From: Salinisphaera orenii subsp. halophila YIM 95161
GTDB lineage: Bacteria > Pseudomonadota > Gammaproteobacteria > Nevskiales > Salinisphaeraceae
Length of the DNA: 64,000 nucleotides
Direction of reading: 5' to 3'
Assembly (NCBI RefSeq): GCF_003732545.1
Contig: NZ_AYKF01000001.1
Coordinates: forward strand, 186,001-250,000
Below, piece by piece: positions 25,165 to 33,712 of the stretch. A program made the translations under genes and the position numbers. Positions within the stretch are counted from its first letter, which is position 1, and each line of letters starts with the position of its first letter. The notes beneath the pieces are model-generated. The model saw only the letters and a list, made by a program, of their open reading frames with translations. It was not told the origin of the DNA and did not search any database.

Positions 25165-26289
25165 TCAGAGCTGCACGACCTGGCGGATGGCCTCGCCCGC
25201 GGCCAGCCGCTCGAAGCCGGTGTTGATTTCGTCCAGCGACAGCCGATGCGTCAGCAGCCGATCCACCGGCAGGCGGCCGGCCTGATACAGAGCAATGTAT
25301 TCGGGGATGTCGAGCCTGGGCACATGACCGCCAAGATAGGAGCCCATGAGTGTGCGCTCCTGCGCCACCAGCTGGAGCGCGGGCAGCTGCATGCGGGCAT
25401 CCGGGTGCTGCAGCCCCGCGGTGACGGTGGTGCCGCCCTTGGCGGTCGCGGCGTAGGCGAACTCCAGTGCCGCCTGCGCGCCGGCGAATTCGGCGGCGAT
25501 GTCGACGCCACCGCCGGTCAGGTCCCGGATCTGTTCGAGCGCGGTGTCGTCCCTGGTGTTGACGGTCGCGGTCGCACCCAACGCTCTGGCCTGGCCCAGC
25601 TTGTCGTCGTCGATGTCGGCGGCGATGACCTGCGCCGCGCCGCCGGCGATCGCCCCCAGAACGCCGGACAGGCCGACGCCGCCGAGCCCGACGACGAGCA
25701 CGGTCTGGCCGAGCCGCAGGCCCGCGGTGTGGATGAGGGCCCCGACACCGGTGAGCACGGCGCAGCCGAACACCGCGGCGATGTCGTAGTCGAGGGTCGG
25801 GTCCACCTTGACCAGCGACTCGCGCGCGACGACCGCATACTCGGCGAAGCCGGAGATGCCCAGATGATGATGCACGTCCCGGCCGTCCTCGCTCAGCCGG
25901 CGGCTGCCGGAGAGCAGGGTGCCGGCATTGTTGGCCTCGGCCCCGGGGGTGCACAGCGCCGCCCGGCCGTCGGCGCAGTACGCGCAGTGACCGCAGCTGG
26001 GCACGAACGAGCACACGACGTGATCGCCGACCGCGAAGTCGGTCACGCCCGGGCCCACCTCGACGATCTCCCCGGCGGCCTCGTGGCCGAGGACCATCGG
26101 CACCGGGCGCGGGCGGTTGCCGTCGATGGTCGACAGATCAGAGTGACACAAGCCCGCCGCGTGCACCTTGAGCAACACCTCGCCGGCCTGCGGCCCACCG
26201 AGCTCGAAGGTCTCGATGGTCAACGGCCGGGACTGGTCGTAGGGACGGGGCGGGGCCATTTCGCGCAGTACGGCGGCTCGAGTCTGCAT
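25165..26289 (-). CDS. Zinc-dependent alcohol dehydrogenase (class III-like)
   Basis: A 374-residue MDR zinc dehydrogenase. The catalytic zinc site is AAGLCHSDLS with GHEAAGEIVEVG. The structural zinc site has four cysteines around CSFVPSCGHCAYCADGRAAL-CTPG. The NAD site is TVLVVGLGGVGLSGVLGA. The arrangement resembles class III/mycothiol- or formaldehyde-type enzymes, but the substrate is not fixed by the sequence. AGGAG precedes the ATG at 26289. It is transcribed alone and divergent from a phosphoribosyltransferase gene 150 bp away. Confidence 0.9.
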   Translation of the reverse strand: MQTRAAVLREMAPPRPYDQSRPLTIETFELGGPQAGEVLLKVHAAGLCHSDLSTIDGNRPRPVPMVLGHEAAGEIVEVGPGVTDFAVGDHVVCSFVPSCGHCAYCADGRAALCTPGAEANNAGTLLSGSRRLSEDGRDVHHHLGISGFAEYAVVARESLVKVDPTLDYDIAAVFGCAVLTGVGALIHTAGLRLGQTVLVVGLGGVGLSGVLGAIAGGAAQVIAADIDDDKLGQARALGATATVNTRDDTALEQIRDLTGGGVDIAAEFAGAQAALEFAYAATAKGGTTVTAGLQHPDARMQLPALQLVAQERTLMGSYLGGHVPRLDIPEYIALYQAGRLPVDRLLTHRLSLDEINTGFERLAAGEAIRQVVQL

Positions 26290-26438
26290 GCAATCTCCTG
26301 GACGACGGAACAACGACGGTGCGCCGGGCACGACCCGGCGCACGGTTAATCTATCATTCGTATACGCCGCGTTCGTCCTTCGCGGGTCGCCGCGGGCTCA
26401 TGCACAATGACGCGCCTCGCCCGCCATCCCACGCCATC

Positions 26439-26999
26439 ATGAGCCCCACCCCGCACGCCCATCGCATCGACATCGCCGGCCTGACCCGCGACCTGCCGCT
26501 GTTCGAGGTCGCCCCCGGCACCCGCATCGCGGTGCTCAACGTCCTCGGCGATACGTCGCTGATCACGGCCGCCGCCGATGCGCTGTCCGAGCGGCTCGCG
26601 GCGATCGACTACGACGTGCTCGTGACCGCCGAGGCCAAGTCGATCCCGCTGATCCATGCACTCGCAGTGGCGACCGGCATGCCCTACGTGGTGCTGCGCA
26701 AGAACTACAAGCCGTACATGGGCGACGCGCTCCAGGCCGAGACCCGGTCGATCACCACAGGCACGACGCAGACGCTGTTTCTGGACGGCAAGGATCGCGC
26801 GCGGGTCACCGGGGCGCGGGTCGTTCTGGTGGACGACGTCATCAGCTCCGGCTCCACGCTCGAAGCCATGCGCGCGATCGTGCAGCGCGCCGACGCCCGG
26901 ATCGCAGCCGAGGCGGCGATCCTGACCGAGGGCGAGCGCGGCAACTGGCAGGACGTGATCGCCCTCGGTCATCTGCCGGTGTTCACCGACCCGGACTGA
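26439..26999 (+). CDS. Purine-type phosphoribosyltransferase (adenine PRT-like)
   Basis: A 186-residue type I phosphoribosyltransferase. The PRPP-binding loop is VVLVDDVISSGSTLEAMRAI, preceded by VTAEAKSIPLIHALA and PYVVLRKNYKPYMGD, a variant of the APRT plan. It should join a purine base (or related ring) to PRPP in the cytosol for salvage. It is not a standard Apt, so substrate preference is open. In-frame ATGs exist at 26400 and 26439; I take the later one because it starts the conserved domain, but the earlier start is possible. It converges tail to tail with the cation exchanger. Confidence 0.8.
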   Translation: MSPTPHAHRIDIAGLTRDLPLFEVAPGTRIAVLNVLGDTSLITAAADALSERLAAIDYDVLVTAEAKSIPLIHALAVATGMPYVVLRKNYKPYMGDALQAETRSITTGTTQTLFLDGKDRARVTGARVVLVDDVISSGSTLEAMRAIVQRADARIAAEAAILTEGERGNWQDVIALGHLPVFTDPD

Positions 27000-27001
27000 A
27001 C

Positions 27002-28033
27002 CTAGCCGCGCACGACCATGAGGATCCCCGCGCCGTAAAGACCGAACAGCGTCGCGCTCTCGAAGCCGATGTTGCCGATACCCTGCTTCTGGCGCCGGAT
27101 CAGACCCAGCAGCAGCACCGCCGTCATCGCCACCGACAACGCCACCCACAGCAGCGTGTCGCCGGAGACGGCGTGGTAGATCGAGCCGTCGCGATAGGCG
27201 ATGTCGGAGGTGGCGGCGAACAGACAGTCGAAGGCGTTGCCGCCGATGATGCCGCCGACGGCCAGCTGCAGCGCGCCGCGGCGCACCGCCGCGATCGAGG
27301 TGACCAGCTCCGGCAGCGAAGTCGAGATCGCCGTGAGCACCACACCGACCGCGGTGTCGCTCATGCCCGTCGCACTGCCCAGGCGCGACGCCACGCTTTC
27401 CAGCACGTAACCGGTCAAGCCCAGGATCGCCGCCAGCACGAAGAAACCGCCCCAGAGACGCACCAGCGACATCGCCTTGTTGTTCTCGTCCGGACTGTCG
27501 GTGCGCGTTTCCTGCGTGCGCCGCGGCGTCCACATCGGCGCGGCCTCGGCGTTGCGTACGAGCTGCAGCCCGAAGACATAAGCCACGAACAGGATCGGCG
27601 TGATCGGATGCACGCCGAGCCAGTGGACATCCGGGCTGTAGGCGCCGATCAGCAGTAGCGACAGCAGGCCGAGCAGGAGCGCGGCCTGCGCCAGATTGGC
27701 GATCGAGGCGGCGGCGTGTTCGAGATTCGCCCGCCGGTAGACCACATCGGCCATGGCCAGAAACACGGTCTGCGCGGCGATGCCGCCGAGCGCGTTACTC
27801 ATCGCCAGCTCGGGCTGGTCACGGGCGGCCGCAGTGACCGACAGCACGATGCCCGACAACGACGTCGCCGCACCCAGCAGCACCGCACCGGTCACGGCCT
27901 CGCCCAGCCCGGTTCGGTCGGCGAGTTCGTCCGCCACGTTGGTCAGCCGCGTGCCGACTACCGCGATGACGAGGGCACAGACGACGAAGGCCGCCGTTAC
28001 GGCCGTCAGGCCAAGGGATTCGATTCCAATCAC
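27002..28033 (-). CDS. Sodium/calcium exchanger-family (CaCA) cation antiporter
   Basis: A 343-residue membrane protein with two inverted five-helix halves joined by a charged loop (PRRTQETRTDSPDENNK). Both halves carry the CaCA alpha-repeat motif: GLGEAVTGAVLLGAATSLSG and DTAVGVVLTAISTSLPELVT, the latter with the typical Ser/Thr-x-x-Glu. Members exchange Ca2+ or other cations for Na+ or H+. I choose the GTG at 28033, preceded by GGAAAG; the ATG further upstream would overlap the neighbouring crotonase gene. The gene ends 2 bp from the convergent phosphoribosyltransferase stop. Confidence 0.83.
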   Translation of the reverse strand: MIGIESLGLTAVTAAFVVCALVIAVVGTRLTNVADELADRTGLGEAVTGAVLLGAATSLSGIVLSVTAAARDQPELAMSNALGGIAAQTVFLAMADVVYRRANLEHAAASIANLAQAALLLGLLSLLLIGAYSPDVHWLGVHPITPILFVAYVFGLQLVRNAEAAPMWTPRRTQETRTDSPDENNKAMSLVRLWGGFFVLAAILGLTGYVLESVASRLGSATGMSDTAVGVVLTAISTSLPELVTSIAAVRRGALQLAVGGIIGGNAFDCLFAATSDIAYRDGSIYHAVSGDTLLWVALSVAMTAVLLLGLIRRQKQGIGNIGFESATLFGLYGAGILMVVRG

Positions 28034-28061
28034 GTGTGTCGCTTTCCAGAGGTGGTGTGAG

Positions 28062-28871
28062 TCATCGCCGGATCCGTCTTCTACGGAACGGCGATCCGTC
28101 GGATGCATCCTTGCGACGCATGCTGATGCGCTGGTTGATGCGGCCGATCAGCCGCCGTTGCCACCGCCGCTCGGCGGCCGCGGCGCGGGCCGTACCGGCC
28201 TGCCAGGCGTCCTGGAGCAGGAACTTGCCCGCCGCCACGGCGTCGGGCGAATGCCGGCTCATCCGGTCGGCCAGTTCATGGGCCCGGGCTTCCGGCTCGT
28301 CGGCCAGATGCGTGACCAGACCGAGCCGCTGCGCCTCGCGGCCGTCGAGGATCCGGGCGGACAGCGTCAGCTCCTTGGCGGTGTCGATCCCCACCAATTC
28401 ACGCAGCAGCACCGCGCCGCCCATGTCGGGGACCAGCCCCCAGCGCGTCTCCATGATCGACAGCCGCGCGTCGGGGCGGGCCACGCGCACGTCCGCGCCG
28501 AGGGCGAGTTGAAGACCGGCCCCGAGACAGTGACCGCGAATGGCCGCGATCACCGGCGCGCCGATGTCGCGCCAGCCCAGGCTCCAGCGCTGGAACCGAT
28601 TGATCCGGGGCAGCCACAGTCGAGCGAGTGCGGGCGCGGCGATCAGCGGCCGGGCCATGACCGAAGCGAAGTCCAGACCGGCGCAGAAGGACGGGCCGTT
28701 GCCGGCGATGACCACCGAGCGCAGGCCGCGATCGCGGCGCAGACGCGCGACGCAGTCGGTCACGGCCGCGAGCATCGCGAGGTTCATGCCGTTGTGCTTG
28801 TCGGGGCGATTCAGCCGCACCTCGGCACGACCGGCCTCGACGCGCACACGCACCGTTTCGGATGGGGACAT
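28062..28871 (-). CDS. Enoyl-CoA hydratase/isomerase-family (crotonase) protein
   Basis: A 269-residue crotonase. It has the CoA/oxyanion segments NRPDKHNGMN, GNGPSFCAGLDF and IRGHCLGAGLQLALGADVRV, and the catalytic stretch IMETRWGLVPDMGG with acidic residues at about 141 and 149. The C terminus is Arg-rich (RRKDASDGSPFRRRRIRR), longer and more basic than usual. Hydratase versus isomerase cannot be told from sequence. It lies upstream of the cation exchanger on the same strand, with an overlap or a close spacing depending on the exchanger start, but a functional link is not obvious. Confidence 0.87.
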   Translation of the reverse strand: MSPSETVRVRVEAGRAEVRLNRPDKHNGMNLAMLAAVTDCVARLRRDRGLRSVVIAGNGPSFCAGLDFASVMARPLIAAPALARLWLPRINRFQRWSLGWRDIGAPVIAAIRGHCLGAGLQLALGADVRVARPDARLSIMETRWGLVPDMGGAVLLRELVGIDTAKELTLSARILDGREAQRLGLVTHLADEPEARAHELADRMSRHSPDAVAAGKFLLQDAWQAGTARAAAAERRWQRRLIGRINQRISMRRKDASDGSPFRRRRIRR

Positions 28872-28981
28872 GGCAGGCTCGACGGCGGTCGGGCCGGCCA
28901 CTTTGCCTGTTTGCGCCCGCGCCCGCCAGCGGCCGCGCTCGTGCGTCATACAATGGATCGACGGGGCGCCACGGGGACACG

Positions 28982-30271
28982 ATGAACGCCGACACCACGC
29001 TGCTGATCTTTCGCAATCTGGGCGTCGCGCTCGCGATCGGCCTGATGGTGGGCCTCGAGCGCGGCTGGCAGCAGCGCGAGGCCGGCGCCGGGCAGCGGGT
29101 CGCCGGCCTGCGCACGTTCGCGATCATCGGCATGGCGGGCGGCGTGACCGGCCTGCTCGCCGAGCGCATGAGCCCGCTCGTGCTGGGGCTGGGCTTCATC
29201 GCGATCGCGGCGATGCTGATCGCCGCCCACGTGATGTCCTCCCAGGATCGCGGCGAGTACGGAATCACCAGCGAGATGGCCGCGTTCACGACCTACGGTC
29301 TGGCCGCGCTGGCCACATCCGGCGCCCCGGCCGTGGCGGCGGCCGGCGCCGTGGTCACGGCCACGCTTCTCGGCCTCAAGCCGGAGCTGCATCGCTGGCT
29401 GGCGCGCCTCGACCGCGAGGAACTGCTGGCCGCGCTCAAGCTGTTGATGATGTCAGTGCTGGTGCTGCCTCTGCTGCCCGACCGCGGGATGGGGCCTTGG
29501 GACACGCTCAATCCGCTGCGGATCTGGCAGCTGGTGGTGATCGTCGCCGCCATTTCCTTCGCCGGTCACTTCGCCGTGCGGCTGCTGGGCCAGGCGCGGG
29601 GCATACTGACCACGGGCGTATTCGGTGGGCTCGCCTCCTCGACCGCGCTGACCCTGCATTTCGCGCGCCTGTCGCGACGCACGCGCGGTCTCGACCCGCT
29701 GCTGGCGGTGGGCATCATTCTCGCCCAGGCCATGGGCATGCCCCGCATGATCGCGGTGGCGGCCGTGGCCAGTCCGGCGCTGGCGCGACATGCCGCGGGC
29801 CCGCTGGTCGCGATGATGGCGGTGGGGCTGACCGCGGCGCTGCTGCTGCGCCTGCGGCTCGACACATCCCAGCTGCGCGCCCCGCGAAGGCTGGGTACGC
29901 CGTTCCGGCTCAAGGATACGGCGCGTTTCGCGGTGCTGCTGATCGTGATCACGCTGGCCAGCGCCGCCGGCCACCGGCTGATCGGCGACGCCGGAATCTA
30001 CGCCATCGCCACGATCGCGGCGATGGGGGACCTGACCGCGGTCACGCTGTCGGTCGCACAGCTCGGCCAGGGCGGCTTGCCGCTGGATACCGCGGTTCGG
30101 GCGCTGGTGATCGCCGCGATCAGCAGCGTGCTGTTCAAGAGTCTGCTCGCCTTCGCGCTCGGCGGCCGGCGGCTCGGTCTGCTGGTCGCCGCGAGTGCGG
30201 CCTGCGTGGCCGTGGCCGGCGGCGTCGCACTCTATGTGCTGATCGCCTATCCCGCGCTCGCGAGCGGCTGA
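28982..30271 (+). CDS. MgtC/SapB-family membrane protein with DUF4010 domain
   Basis: A 429-residue membrane protein. The N-terminal part is MgtC/SapB-like (LGVALAIGLMVGLERGWQQR, RTFAIIGMAGGVTGLL), followed by about eight helices of the DUF4010 type (KDTARFAVLLIVITLASAAG and DAGIYAIATIAAMGDLTAVT). Homologues are uncharacterised; MgtC itself modulates ATP synthase and growth in low magnesium. The ATG at 28982 begins the conserved domain. It is divergent from the crotonase gene and convergent with the lipoprotein at 30282. Confidence 0.83.
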   Translation: MNADTTLLIFRNLGVALAIGLMVGLERGWQQREAGAGQRVAGLRTFAIIGMAGGVTGLLAERMSPLVLGLGFIAIAAMLIAAHVMSSQDRGEYGITSEMAAFTTYGLAALATSGAPAVAAAGAVVTATLLGLKPELHRWLARLDREELLAALKLLMMSVLVLPLLPDRGMGPWDTLNPLRIWQLVVIVAAISFAGHFAVRLLGQARGILTTGVFGGLASSTALTLHFARLSRRTRGLDPLLAVGIILAQAMGMPRMIAVAAVASPALARHAAGPLVAMMAVGLTAALLLRLRLDTSQLRAPRRLGTPFRLKDTARFAVLLIVITLASAAGHRLIGDAGIYAIATIAAMGDLTAVTLSVAQLGQGGLPLDTAVRALVIAAISSVLFKSLLAFALGGRRLGLLVAASAACVAVAGGVALYVLIAYPALASG

Positions 30272-30281
30272 AATACCGCGT

Positions 30282-30761
30282 TCAGCGCGCGGCCTGCATC
30301 CGCCTGCCGGTCAGCGCCGCGTACTCGGGCGCACTCACGACCGCAGCCAGCGACCGCCACTCGGCGTCGTCCGGCCGGCGGGCCTGCAGCGCCGGATCGG
30401 CGAGATCGATGTCGCGACCGGTCGCCTGCGCCAGGCGCCGTTCGATCGCTTTGACATCGACCGTGTCCGGATCGAGCCGGACCACGTCGGCATCGTCCAT
30501 GTCGAGCGTGGTGTTGGAGGCGGTGCCCGGCAGATAGATCGTGCCGGTAGCGAAGTCGACGGCGAAGGCGATCACGCCCGGCACGACGAAGAAGAGCAGG
30601 CCGATACCGTCGAGGACCGCAACGGCCGGATCGATGCGGCCCGCGGCCTGGCCGCGACGCTCGGGGTAGAGCACCGTGCCGCAGGCCGTGGTGCCGATGA
30701 CGGTGATCACCAGCGCGGCGGCGACACCCAGACGAAGCCGATGACGGATGCGGTCGGTCAT
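30282..30761 (-). CDS. YceK/YidQ-like small membrane or lipoprotein, unknown function
   Basis: A 159-residue protein with an N-terminal signal anchor (LRLGVAAALVITVIGTTACG, a weak lipobox) and then CGTVLYPERRGQAAGRIDPA followed by a second hydrophobic stretch (LLFFVVPGVIAFAVDFATGT). This CGT-LxPxRRGQ-IDP-FAVDF pattern recurs in small Gram-negative envelope proteins that databases label as YceK/YidQ-type lipoproteins. The C-terminal half is soluble and unremarkable. The ATG at 30761 starts the signal. The function is unknown. Confidence 0.68.
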   Translation of the reverse strand: MTDRIRHRLRLGVAAALVITVIGTTACGTVLYPERRGQAAGRIDPAVAVLDGIGLLFFVVPGVIAFAVDFATGTIYLPGTASNTTLDMDDADVVRLDPDTVDVKAIERRLAQATGRDIDLADPALQARRPDDAEWRSLAAVVSAPEYAALTGRRMQAAR

Positions 30762-30929
30762 GAACACTCCTGCAGTTGTGGCGCGCGACCGCGGCGACCT
30801 TCGGCCCCCGGCCGGGCTCGCATCGCGCACGCCATAACCGAGGTCCCGACAGCCGTGCCCCGGACCTCGCGTGCCGCGCTTGACAGCGGCGACCATACAC
30901 CGCAGAAAGAGAGGAAAACAACGACACGG

Positions 30930-31454
30930 ATGACTGTAACCGTGCAATCAAGGCTCATGTCCGATGCCGTCGTCCCCGCGCGCCGCGGACCGCATCCCAG
31001 CCACGGCTTCACACTGATCGAGCTGATGATCGTACTCGCGGTCGTGGGCATGCTGGCCGCACTCGCGATCCCCGGCTATCGCAACTACGTCACCCGCGCC
31101 CGCGTCTCCGAAGGGCTCGGACTGGCCCAGCCGGTCAAGTACGCCGTGGCGGAATACTACAGCGTGCATGGCCGGCTGCCGGATATCTCACCGAGCAATT
31201 GGATGGGCGTGCTCGGGGCGTTGGGCATCGACGCCAGCTCGCACAGCGCGGCCAAGGGCGAATACACCCGGCGCATCTGGTTCTACAACAACGCGGATGC
31301 CCCGGCGATCAAGATCCGCTACCGCGGTGGCGCGATCGACGACCAGTTGGTGTTCCTCCAGGCTCGTCTCGATGCCGGCAGCATCCGCTGGAGCTGCAGC
31401 GCGCCGTCGAGCGACGGCGTGCCCGAGCGCTATCTGCCGGCGAGCTGCCGCTGA
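30930..31454 (+). CDS. Type IV pilin-like protein (prepilin)
   Basis: A protein of up to 174 residues with the class III signal HG/FTLIELMIVLAVVGMLAA: cleavage by prepilin peptidase after the Gly and the essential Glu at mature position 5. The mature chain (about 149 residues) is PilA-like, with a C-terminal cysteine pair (SCSAP...PASC) that can form the D-region disulfide. The leader is long; ATG at 30957 would give a 17-residue leader and is an equally good start. No other pilus genes adjoin it, so it is a lone pilin, possibly used by a machinery encoded elsewhere. Confidence 0.85.
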   Translation: MTVTVQSRLMSDAVVPARRGPHPSHGFTLIELMIVLAVVGMLAALAIPGYRNYVTRARVSEGLGLAQPVKYAVAEYYSVHGRLPDISPSNWMGVLGALGIDASSHSAAKGEYTRRIWFYNNADAPAIKIRYRGGAIDDQLVFLQARLDAGSIRWSCSAPSSDGVPERYLPASCR

Positions 31455-31460
31455 CCGCCG

Positions 31461-31874
31461 CTACTCGCCCTGCTTGAAGCGGCGCAGCTGTCGACGCTGC
31501 TTCTTGTCCGGACGCGCCGTCGGTCGCGGCATCGACAGCCTCGCCGACCGGCGCTCGGCCGACTGCGCTTCGCGCCGCTTCCGGCTGGCTTCGCTCTCGA
31601 CGTAGAGTGTTTCGGCCACCGACGCCGGTCCGCGCTGGTCGGACAGGCCGGTCACCTCCACCTCGAACGCCGTCTCGCCCTTGGTGACATCGACACGATC
31701 ACCGGCGCGTACGGTCGTGCTCGCCTTCGCCCGGTGCTCGTTGATGCGCACCTTGCCGCCCTTGACCGCCTTCGCGGCCAGGGAGCGGGTCTTGAAGAAA
31801 CGCGCGGCCCAGAGCCACTTGTCCACGCGCACGGGCGCAGCCGCTTCATTATGCTTGCGATCGGTCTCGCTCAT
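31461..31874 (-). CDS. hslR: Heat shock protein 15 (S4-domain ribosome rescue factor)
   Basis: A 137-residue Hsp15. The S4 RNA-binding domain is APVRVDKWLWAARFFKTRSL, AAKAVKGGKVRINEHRAKAS, followed by a basic helical tail (PDKKQRRQLRRFKQGE). In E. coli Hsp15 binds 50S subunits that carry a stalled nascent chain and helps recycle them after heat stress. Length and the DKWLWAARFFKTR signature are diagnostic. It is divergent from a short DUF-type ORF, and convergent with the pilin gene. Confidence 0.93.
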   Translation of the reverse strand: MSETDRKHNEAAAPVRVDKWLWAARFFKTRSLAAKAVKGGKVRINEHRAKASTTVRAGDRVDVTKGETAFEVEVTGLSDQRGPASVAETLYVESEASRKRREAQSAERRSARLSMPRPTARPDKKQRRQLRRFKQGE

Positions 31875-31914
31875 GGCGAGACTGTGCCATGGAATCCTGT
31901 TCAGAAGTGACCCC

Positions 31915-32193
31915 GTGCTCGGCCGTTTTCGCGTGCTCTACAAGCTCCGCATCGACGCCGACGGCGTGCACGTGGTCGTCGGCCGGCCGCCGGCTTCGTT
32001 TCTGGCGGCCGTGCGCGACATCGCCGGCCTGCACGGCATCGACCGGGGCGAGATCGCTTGCCGCGGGCGCGGCCGCCATATGCGGCTGCGTTTTTCCGAC
32101 AGTTTCCCGACCCGCGGCCGGCAGGCGATCCGCAACATGTGGTCGCCACCGACCGCGCCGGGCCCCGGCGGCGGCCGGCGCGCCAGCGGCTGA
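31915..32193 (+). CDS. Small DUF3634-like protein
   Basis: A protein of about 92 residues: VLYKLRIDADGVHVVVGRPP, ASFLAAVRDIAGLHGIDRGE, then a basic strand and RGRQAIRNMW. The pattern resembles short DUF3634-type proteins, which are uncharacterised. The start is uncertain. A GTG at 31915 begins the conserved part, whereas ATG at 31873 would overlap the divergent hslR start codon. Another reading frame over the same bases is Ser/Ala-rich and looks like a shadow. Good codon bias supports this frame. Confidence 0.6.
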   Translation: MLGRFRVLYKLRIDADGVHVVVGRPPASFLAAVRDIAGLHGIDRGEIACRGRGRHMRLRFSDSFPTRGRQAIRNMWSPPTAPGPGGGRRASG

Positions 32194-32264
32194 AACGCCG
32201 GTCTGAAAAGCGGCGCCAACGCGCGTATCTTGAGCGCTTCACGGGATCGGACCGAGAGGCGACG

Positions 32265-32930
32265 ATGATCACAGTCCACCACCTCGAAGACTCGCGCTCG
32301 CAGCGCGTGCTCTGGCTGCTCGAAGAACTCGGGCTCGACTACGAGATCACGCGCTATGCGCGCGATCCGAAGACGATGCTCGCGCCCGACAGCCTGAGGC
32401 GGGTGCATCCGCTGGGCAAGTCGCCGGTGATCACCGACGACAGCCACACCGTCGCGGAGACCGGACACATCGTCGACTATCTGGTGACCCACCACGGCAA
32501 CGGCCGGCTCGCGCCCGAACCCGGCACGCCGGAGCGCCTGGCCTATGATTACTGGCTGCATTACGCCGAAGGATCGGCGATGCCGCCGTTACTGCTGCAC
32601 CTGGTCTTCGATACCGTCGAGCGCAAGGCGCCGTTGGTGATCAGGCCGATCGCCCGGGCCATCTCCGCCAACGTGAAGAAACAGTTCATCCGACCGCAGC
32701 TGGATCTGCATCTGGACTACATGGAGAACGAGCTGCGCCAGCACGACTGGTTCGTCGGCGACGACTTCACCGCGGCCGACATCATGATGAGCTTCCCGCT
32801 GGAAGCCGCGGCGAGCCGGCGTGGCCTGGCCGAGCGCTGCCCGCGACTCGCGACCTTCCTGGAGCGGATTCACGCCCGGGAGGCCTACCAGCGCGCGCTC
32901 GAGCATGGCGGCCCCTACGCCTACGCCTGA
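32265..32930 (+). CDS. Glutathione S-transferase
   Basis: A 221-residue soluble GST. The thioredoxin-like N domain has VHHLEDSRSQRVLWLLEELG with the Ser-based thiol-activating region, then HPLGKSPVITDDSHTVAETG (the cis-Pro and glutathione gamma-glutamyl site). The C domain has FTAADIMMSFPLEAA. It conjugates or reduces electrophiles with glutathione in the cytosol. It is transcribed alone and followed by a shared bidirectional terminator. The class is not assigned; it resembles the Beta/YfcG-like bacterial type. Confidence 0.9.
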   Translation: MITVHHLEDSRSQRVLWLLEELGLDYEITRYARDPKTMLAPDSLRRVHPLGKSPVITDDSHTVAETGHIVDYLVTHHGNGRLAPEPGTPERLAYDYWLHYAEGSAMPPLLLHLVFDTVERKAPLVIRPIARAISANVKKQFIRPQLDLHLDYMENELRQHDWFVGDDFTAADIMMSFPLEAAASRRGLAERCPRLATFLERIHAREAYQRALEHGGPYAYA

Positions 32931-32935
32931 CAGAG

Positions 32936-32961
32936 AAAGGCCCGCGTCGGGGCGGGCCTTT
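32936..32961. terminator. Bidirectional terminator between GST and the ComEA-like gene
   Basis: Perfect 10-bp arms AAAGGCCCGC and GCGGGCCTTT around a six-base loop, six bases past the GST stop and 27 bp past the convergent gene end. The A/T tracts make it usable from both sides. Confidence 0.82.
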
Positions 32962-32987
32962 CGAATCGACGATCGTGGTCGGACGCG

Positions 32988-33269
32988 CTACATGGATTCC
33001 TCGTCGGCGTCCGCGGCGCTTGCGGTCGCGTTCGCCCGCAGCCCCTCGACGGTCTTGTCCCCGATGCCGTTGACATCGTCCAGCGCATCGACCGATTCGA
33101 AATCGCCGTTTTCTTCACGATACCGAATGATGGCGTCGGCCTTGCTCGGGCCGATGCCCGTCAGTTCCGTGAGCTTGTCGGCCCCCGCCGTGTTGATGTT
33201 CACCTCGGCCAGTGCGGCGCCGGCATAGATGCCGGCCAGCAGGGCCAGCGCAGTGATCAGTGCCTTCAT
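32988..33269 (-). CDS. ComEA-like secreted helix-hairpin-helix DNA-binding protein
   Basis: A 93-residue protein with a signal peptide (MKALITALALLAGIYAGAAL, then AE) and a single ComEA-type double HhH domain: VNINTAGADKLTELTGIGPS, then KADAIIRYREENGDFESVD and DVNGIGDKTVEGL. The C terminus is acidic (ADADEESM). ComEA proteins bind double-stranded DNA in the periplasm during natural transformation. The short single-domain form is common in gammaproteobacteria and its role in competence is assumed. GGAGA precedes the ATG at 33269. The nearby lone pilin and LigE would suit a DNA-uptake setting, but they are not adjacent. Confidence 0.85.
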   Translation of the reverse strand: MKALITALALLAGIYAGAALAEVNINTAGADKLTELTGIGPSKADAIIRYREENGDFESVDALDDVNGIGDKTVEGLRANATASAADADEESM

Positions 33270-33712
33270 TTTTCGTCTCCCTTTTATTGCAGGAGATGAA
33301 AGATTAGGCATCCGACACACGGCTGGCAATCACCGGCAGAATGATTAATTTCTTTAGACCGAGGCCATGATTTTGCTGGAAATCATAAAATTGCCTTAAT
33401 TTTTAAAACTGTATATTGCATCGTAAAATTTCGTTTCCGCTTGGCGAACCCGCGGGGCCGCACATGGCCGAGGGAATACGCCCGCCCGTGGTCGGTCCGG
33501 GCGCGGGCGCTGCAGCCGGACAACGCCATCTCACTGATTGCACTTAAAATATCCGGAGCAGATCTGTCCCCGGCCGGGAAACCCGGGCCACTACGACAAA
33601 AGTCTTAGAGTGGATTTCGTTGACAGTATGCGGCGGGGTCGATAACTTCGTCGAAGCAAAATAAAATTTCATTTTGCTATGCAAAATACAAACACCCGCT
33701 GAGGAGATTGCG
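33270..33712. promoter_or_regulatory. AT-rich, palindrome-rich leader of the TAXI-TRAP operon
   Basis: This gap is far more AT-rich than its surroundings, especially 33335-33435 and 33655-33690. It holds three perfect dyads: ATGATTT-TGCTGG-AAATCAT (33367-33386), AGCAAAAT...ATTTTGCT (33655-33678) and ATTTTGC-TAT-GCAAAAT (33671-33687). A possible promoter has TTGACA at 33620 and GATAAC at 33641. The last dyads lie between it and the GAGGAG ribosome site (33701), where a repressor could act. No regulator gene is adjacent. Confidence 0.5.
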
